Origin: a bacterium
GTDB lineage: Bacteria; Patescibacteriota; Minisyncoccia; Minisyncoccales; PWPS01
Length of the DNA stretch: 40,732 nt
Direction of reading: 5' to 3'
Assembly (NCBI GenBank): GCA_018400895.1
Contig: JAGYLR010000002.1
Coordinates: 1 to 40,732, forward strand
Part shown: positions 39,077-40,732 of the stretch, piece by piece
How the letters are laid out: each line of letters opens with the position of its first letter
How positions within the stretch are numbered: the first letter of the stretch is position 1
Notes under the pieces: model-generated
The model's input: the letters and a program-made list of their open reading frames with translations, nothing else
Told to the model about the DNA's origin: nothing
Databases searched by the model: none
Position numbers and translations under genes: made by a program

Positions 39077-39298
39077 ATTCAAGGCGTAAGGAGTGAGTAA
39101 TGTAATAATATTATGAGCGACGAAACAACGCAGAAAGTGAATAAAATTAATCCGTCGCGGAGCGAAAGCTGAAAAACAGCTGATTTTTTTGTTGCTCTTT
39201 CTTGAAAGTAGCCTTTAGCTACTACTTCGTCAGAGCGTCGCAAAATCATCTTGTTCTTCAAGCTTCTAAATTGACTTTGGTTCGGGCTCTACCGCCTA
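39026..39298. repeat. Imperfect inverted repeat enclosing the korB-yvcK gap
   Basis: Left arm 39026-39056 (AGGCGGGAGAACCCGAGCCA then CAATCAAATTTAG) and right arm 39269-39298, whose reverse complement reads AGGCGGTAGAGCCCGAACCA then AAGTCAATTTAG: about 25 of 31 positions match. The arms enclose about 210 bp. The right arm starts at the korB stop and the left arm lies within the 5' end of yvcK. Inside is AGCTG-AAAAA-CAGCT followed by T7 (terminator-like on plus) and AGTAGC-CTTTA-GCTACT. No protein or known RNA recognised in the gap 39083-39295. Confidence 0.5.
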
Positions 39299-40087
39299 TA
39301 TCTTACTTTTTAATATTTCATCTACACTTACCTCTTTTCTGTTTTGCTGTTCTACTTCCCTTTCTTCTTTGTAAAATAATCCTGTAGCTATTGGTGAATC
39401 ACTTTCATAATCCCACTCTCTTGCCTTTTCTCTGCCTTCAGTATAAGAAAGTGGCCCCTCTATTTGGTAAACTTTTTCGTTGTAAACAGGAAAAGTGTTA
39501 AACCAAGCAACACACGGTTGAAGAATCTCTATAAAAGAAAAACCTTTGTGTTCTACTCCTTGAATAATAAGATCAGTCAACTGGTCCATTTTAGAAGAAA
39601 ATCCTCTGGCTATAAAACTAGCATTACAAGAAAATGCTAAATCAAGAGGATTAAGTGGCTTTTCAAAACTTCCTTTAGGAGTTGATGCTCCCACAAAACC
39701 TCGTGGACTAGTGGCGGTAAACTGTCTGGCAGTAAGAGCAAAATTACGGTTATCATGAACTATAAGGGTTATATCAGCGTTTCTTTTTGCAGCGTGAACA
39801 AAGTGTTCCATTCCTTCGTTGTAGGTATCTCCATCTCCCACACTACATATTACATTGTATTCCGAGTTACCTATCTTTACCCCTTGAGAAACAGGAATTG
39901 CTCTTCCGTGCAGTGCACAAACACTTTTTACATCAAGATAATCGCACATCTTCCCATGGCATCCTATACCAGAAACAAGAACTGTTTTTTCAACTCCTAT
40001 TTTTTCTATAGCATCTTCTAGCGCTTTTTGTACCCCAAAGTTTCCACACCCTGGGCACCATGTATTTTTTGTATCTAATTTAATCAT
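39296..40087 (-). CDS. korB: 2-oxoacid:ferredoxin oxidoreductase, beta subunit
   Basis: Thiamine-diphosphate subunit of a 2-oxoglutarate/pyruvate:ferredoxin oxidoreductase that makes an acyl-CoA, CO2 and reduced ferredoxin. 263 aa: CPGCGN (C11, C14) and GIGCHGKM (C43) supply the Fe-S cysteines. GDGDTYNEG (84-92) and NRNFALTARQFTATSP form the ThDP/Mg site; the usual TGGQ reads TARQ. The substrate (2-oxoglutarate or other) cannot be fixed from sequence. It overlaps korA by 4 nt; its stop begins the inverted repeat shared with yvcK. Confidence 0.93.
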   Translation of the reverse strand: MIKLDTKNTWCPGCGNFGVQKALEDAIEKIGVEKTVLVSGIGCHGKMCDYLDVKSVCALHGRAIPVSQGVKIGNSEYNVICSVGDGDTYNEGMEHFVHAAKRNADITLIVHDNRNFALTARQFTATSPRGFVGASTPKGSFEKPLNPLDLAFSCNASFIARGFSSKMDQLTDLIIQGVEHKGFSFIEILQPCVAWFNTFPVYNEKVYQIEGPLSYTEGREKAREWDYESDSPIATGLFYKEEREVEQQNRKEVSVDEILKSKI

Positions 40088-40732
40088 TGTAATGATTTTT
40101 TAATTCTTTCTCTTAAGTTTTCCACAGTAAATGGTCTTCCATCATACTTTAATATCTTCTCATCTATACTTATTCCACTATTTTCTACAAGAGACGATGC
40201 TTGTCCTTGCATATTATTCTCCACTGATATAATTCTATTTGCTCCACCTAAAACTTGTAAAAGCATTTCTTTGGGAAATGGTTGGAAAACTACAATTTGT
40301 ACGACCTTGACGTTAAAATCTTTTGTTGCTTGAAGAACAACTCCTTTATTTGAACCCCAGAACAAAACAATATCTTCTCCTTCTCCGTAAGTTTTTACTC
40401 CAGGATAACTACTCAGCTCTTCTGTCATTTTTTGATACTTCTCTTCTTTTTTGTTTTGCATCTTTTCCACCTCTTCTTTTAACTCTGTAGATATTCCATC
40501 TGCATTATGTTCATATCCTGTAACTTTTTTAGGTATATTTTCACCAACGATATTTTCTACTTCTTTCTTTTTAAAACTGTAACTGTTCTCTGATAATTCT
40601 TTATCCAATAAAATAATTGCTGGTAGTTTATACTTCCAAGAAATGTTCATTGCTTTGGCTGATAATTCAAAAGCTTCATCAGCATCACCCGGAGCAACTA
40701 CAAATCTGGTTAAATCACCATGTCCAGAATAA
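40084..40732 (-). CDS. korA: 2-oxoacid:ferredoxin oxidoreductase, alpha subunit (5' end beyond window)
   Basis: The open frame continues past the right edge; about 215 C-terminal residues are visible, beginning YSGHGDLTRFVVAPGDADEA and followed by FELSAKAMNISWKYKLPAII then LLDKELSE. This is the end of domain I of KorA. Domain II has VLFWGSNKGVVLQA, VVQIVVFQPFPKEML and ISVENNMQGQASSLV. The ATG at 40650 is internal and not the start. 4-nt overlap with korB. Confidence 0.92.
   Translation of the reverse strand, partial: YSGHGDLTRFVVAPGDADEAFELSAKAMNISWKYKLPAIILLDKELSENSYSFKKKEVENIVGENIPKKVTGYEHNADGISTELKEEVEKMQNKKEEKYQKMTEELSSYPGVKTYGEGEDIVLFWGSNKGVVLQATKDFNVKVVQIVVFQPFPKEMLLQVLGGANRIISVENNMQGQASSLVENSGISIDEKILKYDGRPFTVENLRERIKKSLQ

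Noticed and set aside
39107..39176. Short plus-strand frame MSDETTQKVNKINPSRSES preceding a hairpin plus T-run
   Set aside because: Only 19 codons and no homology; kept only as part of the inverted-repeat element.
39079..39261. 60-codon minus-strand frame between korB and yvcK
   Set aside because: No recognisable domain, lies inside the inverted-repeat element and overlaps the yvcK start.

Overview
This 40.7 kb AT-rich window is almost entirely coding. All protein genes lie on the minus strand except rpmB and a broken toxin/antitoxin-like pair. UGA is used as an ordinary stop. Several traits point to the bacterial Candidate Phyla Radiation (Patescibacteria), probably a Parcubacteria-like lineage; this placement is inference. 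They are: rpsE runs directly into rplO with no rpmD (L30), AlaRS is very short (587 aa), there is a small DUF5679 zinc-ribbon protein, a stand-alone secreted ComEC-type hydrolase, a membrane-anchored baseplate-J-like protein, and three divergent adenylate-kinase-like genes.

Layout, right to left (direction of transcription). 40732-36906: korA (partial), korB, yvcK and a GlmU-like nucleotidyltransferase. 36694-32269: an overlapping operon of BadF-type sugar kinase, glycosidase-like protein, glyA, folD and PAP2 phosphatase. 31931-27163: a sulfur-relay operon, iscR-iscS-iscU-mnmA-DUF1858-HAMP protein-thiI, behind a promoter with a likely IscR operator. 27083-23696: DUF5679, ComEC-like hydrolase, LOG protein, a long NMP kinase, a candidate structured RNA of about 170 nt with its own promoter and terminator, and ybaB. 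On the plus strand, rpmB and tRNA-Pro(GGG) form a small unit, and tRNA-Leu(CAA) diverges from iscR. 21880-21277: a broken M50 protease. 21182-18171: str operon (rpsL-rpsG-fusA). 18011-6949: tuf plus a fused S10-spc operon ending in secY. 6509-1: two NMP kinases, map, galT, tpiA, alaS and the partial baseplate-J-like gene.

The main anomaly is that secY, the M50 protease and the AbiE-like pair are recognisable over essentially full length but carry dense one- or two-base indels, while neighbouring genes are intact. secY is essential, so local sequence or assembly error must be weighed against real decay. Intergenic spaces are mosaics of a few repeat families: a REP-like GGATTCCCGC/GCGGGAATGAC element, CCCGGG-centred palindromes, CCAAGGT/ACCTTGG hairpins, and a GCGACACCAACAAAT element with short CGATGTG/CGCATCG iterations. 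The best candidates for new biology are the unassigned structured RNA at 23976-24148, the sulfur-relay operon with its regulatory site, and the repeat families. No CRISPR array, rRNA gene, intact transposase or prophage is visible.
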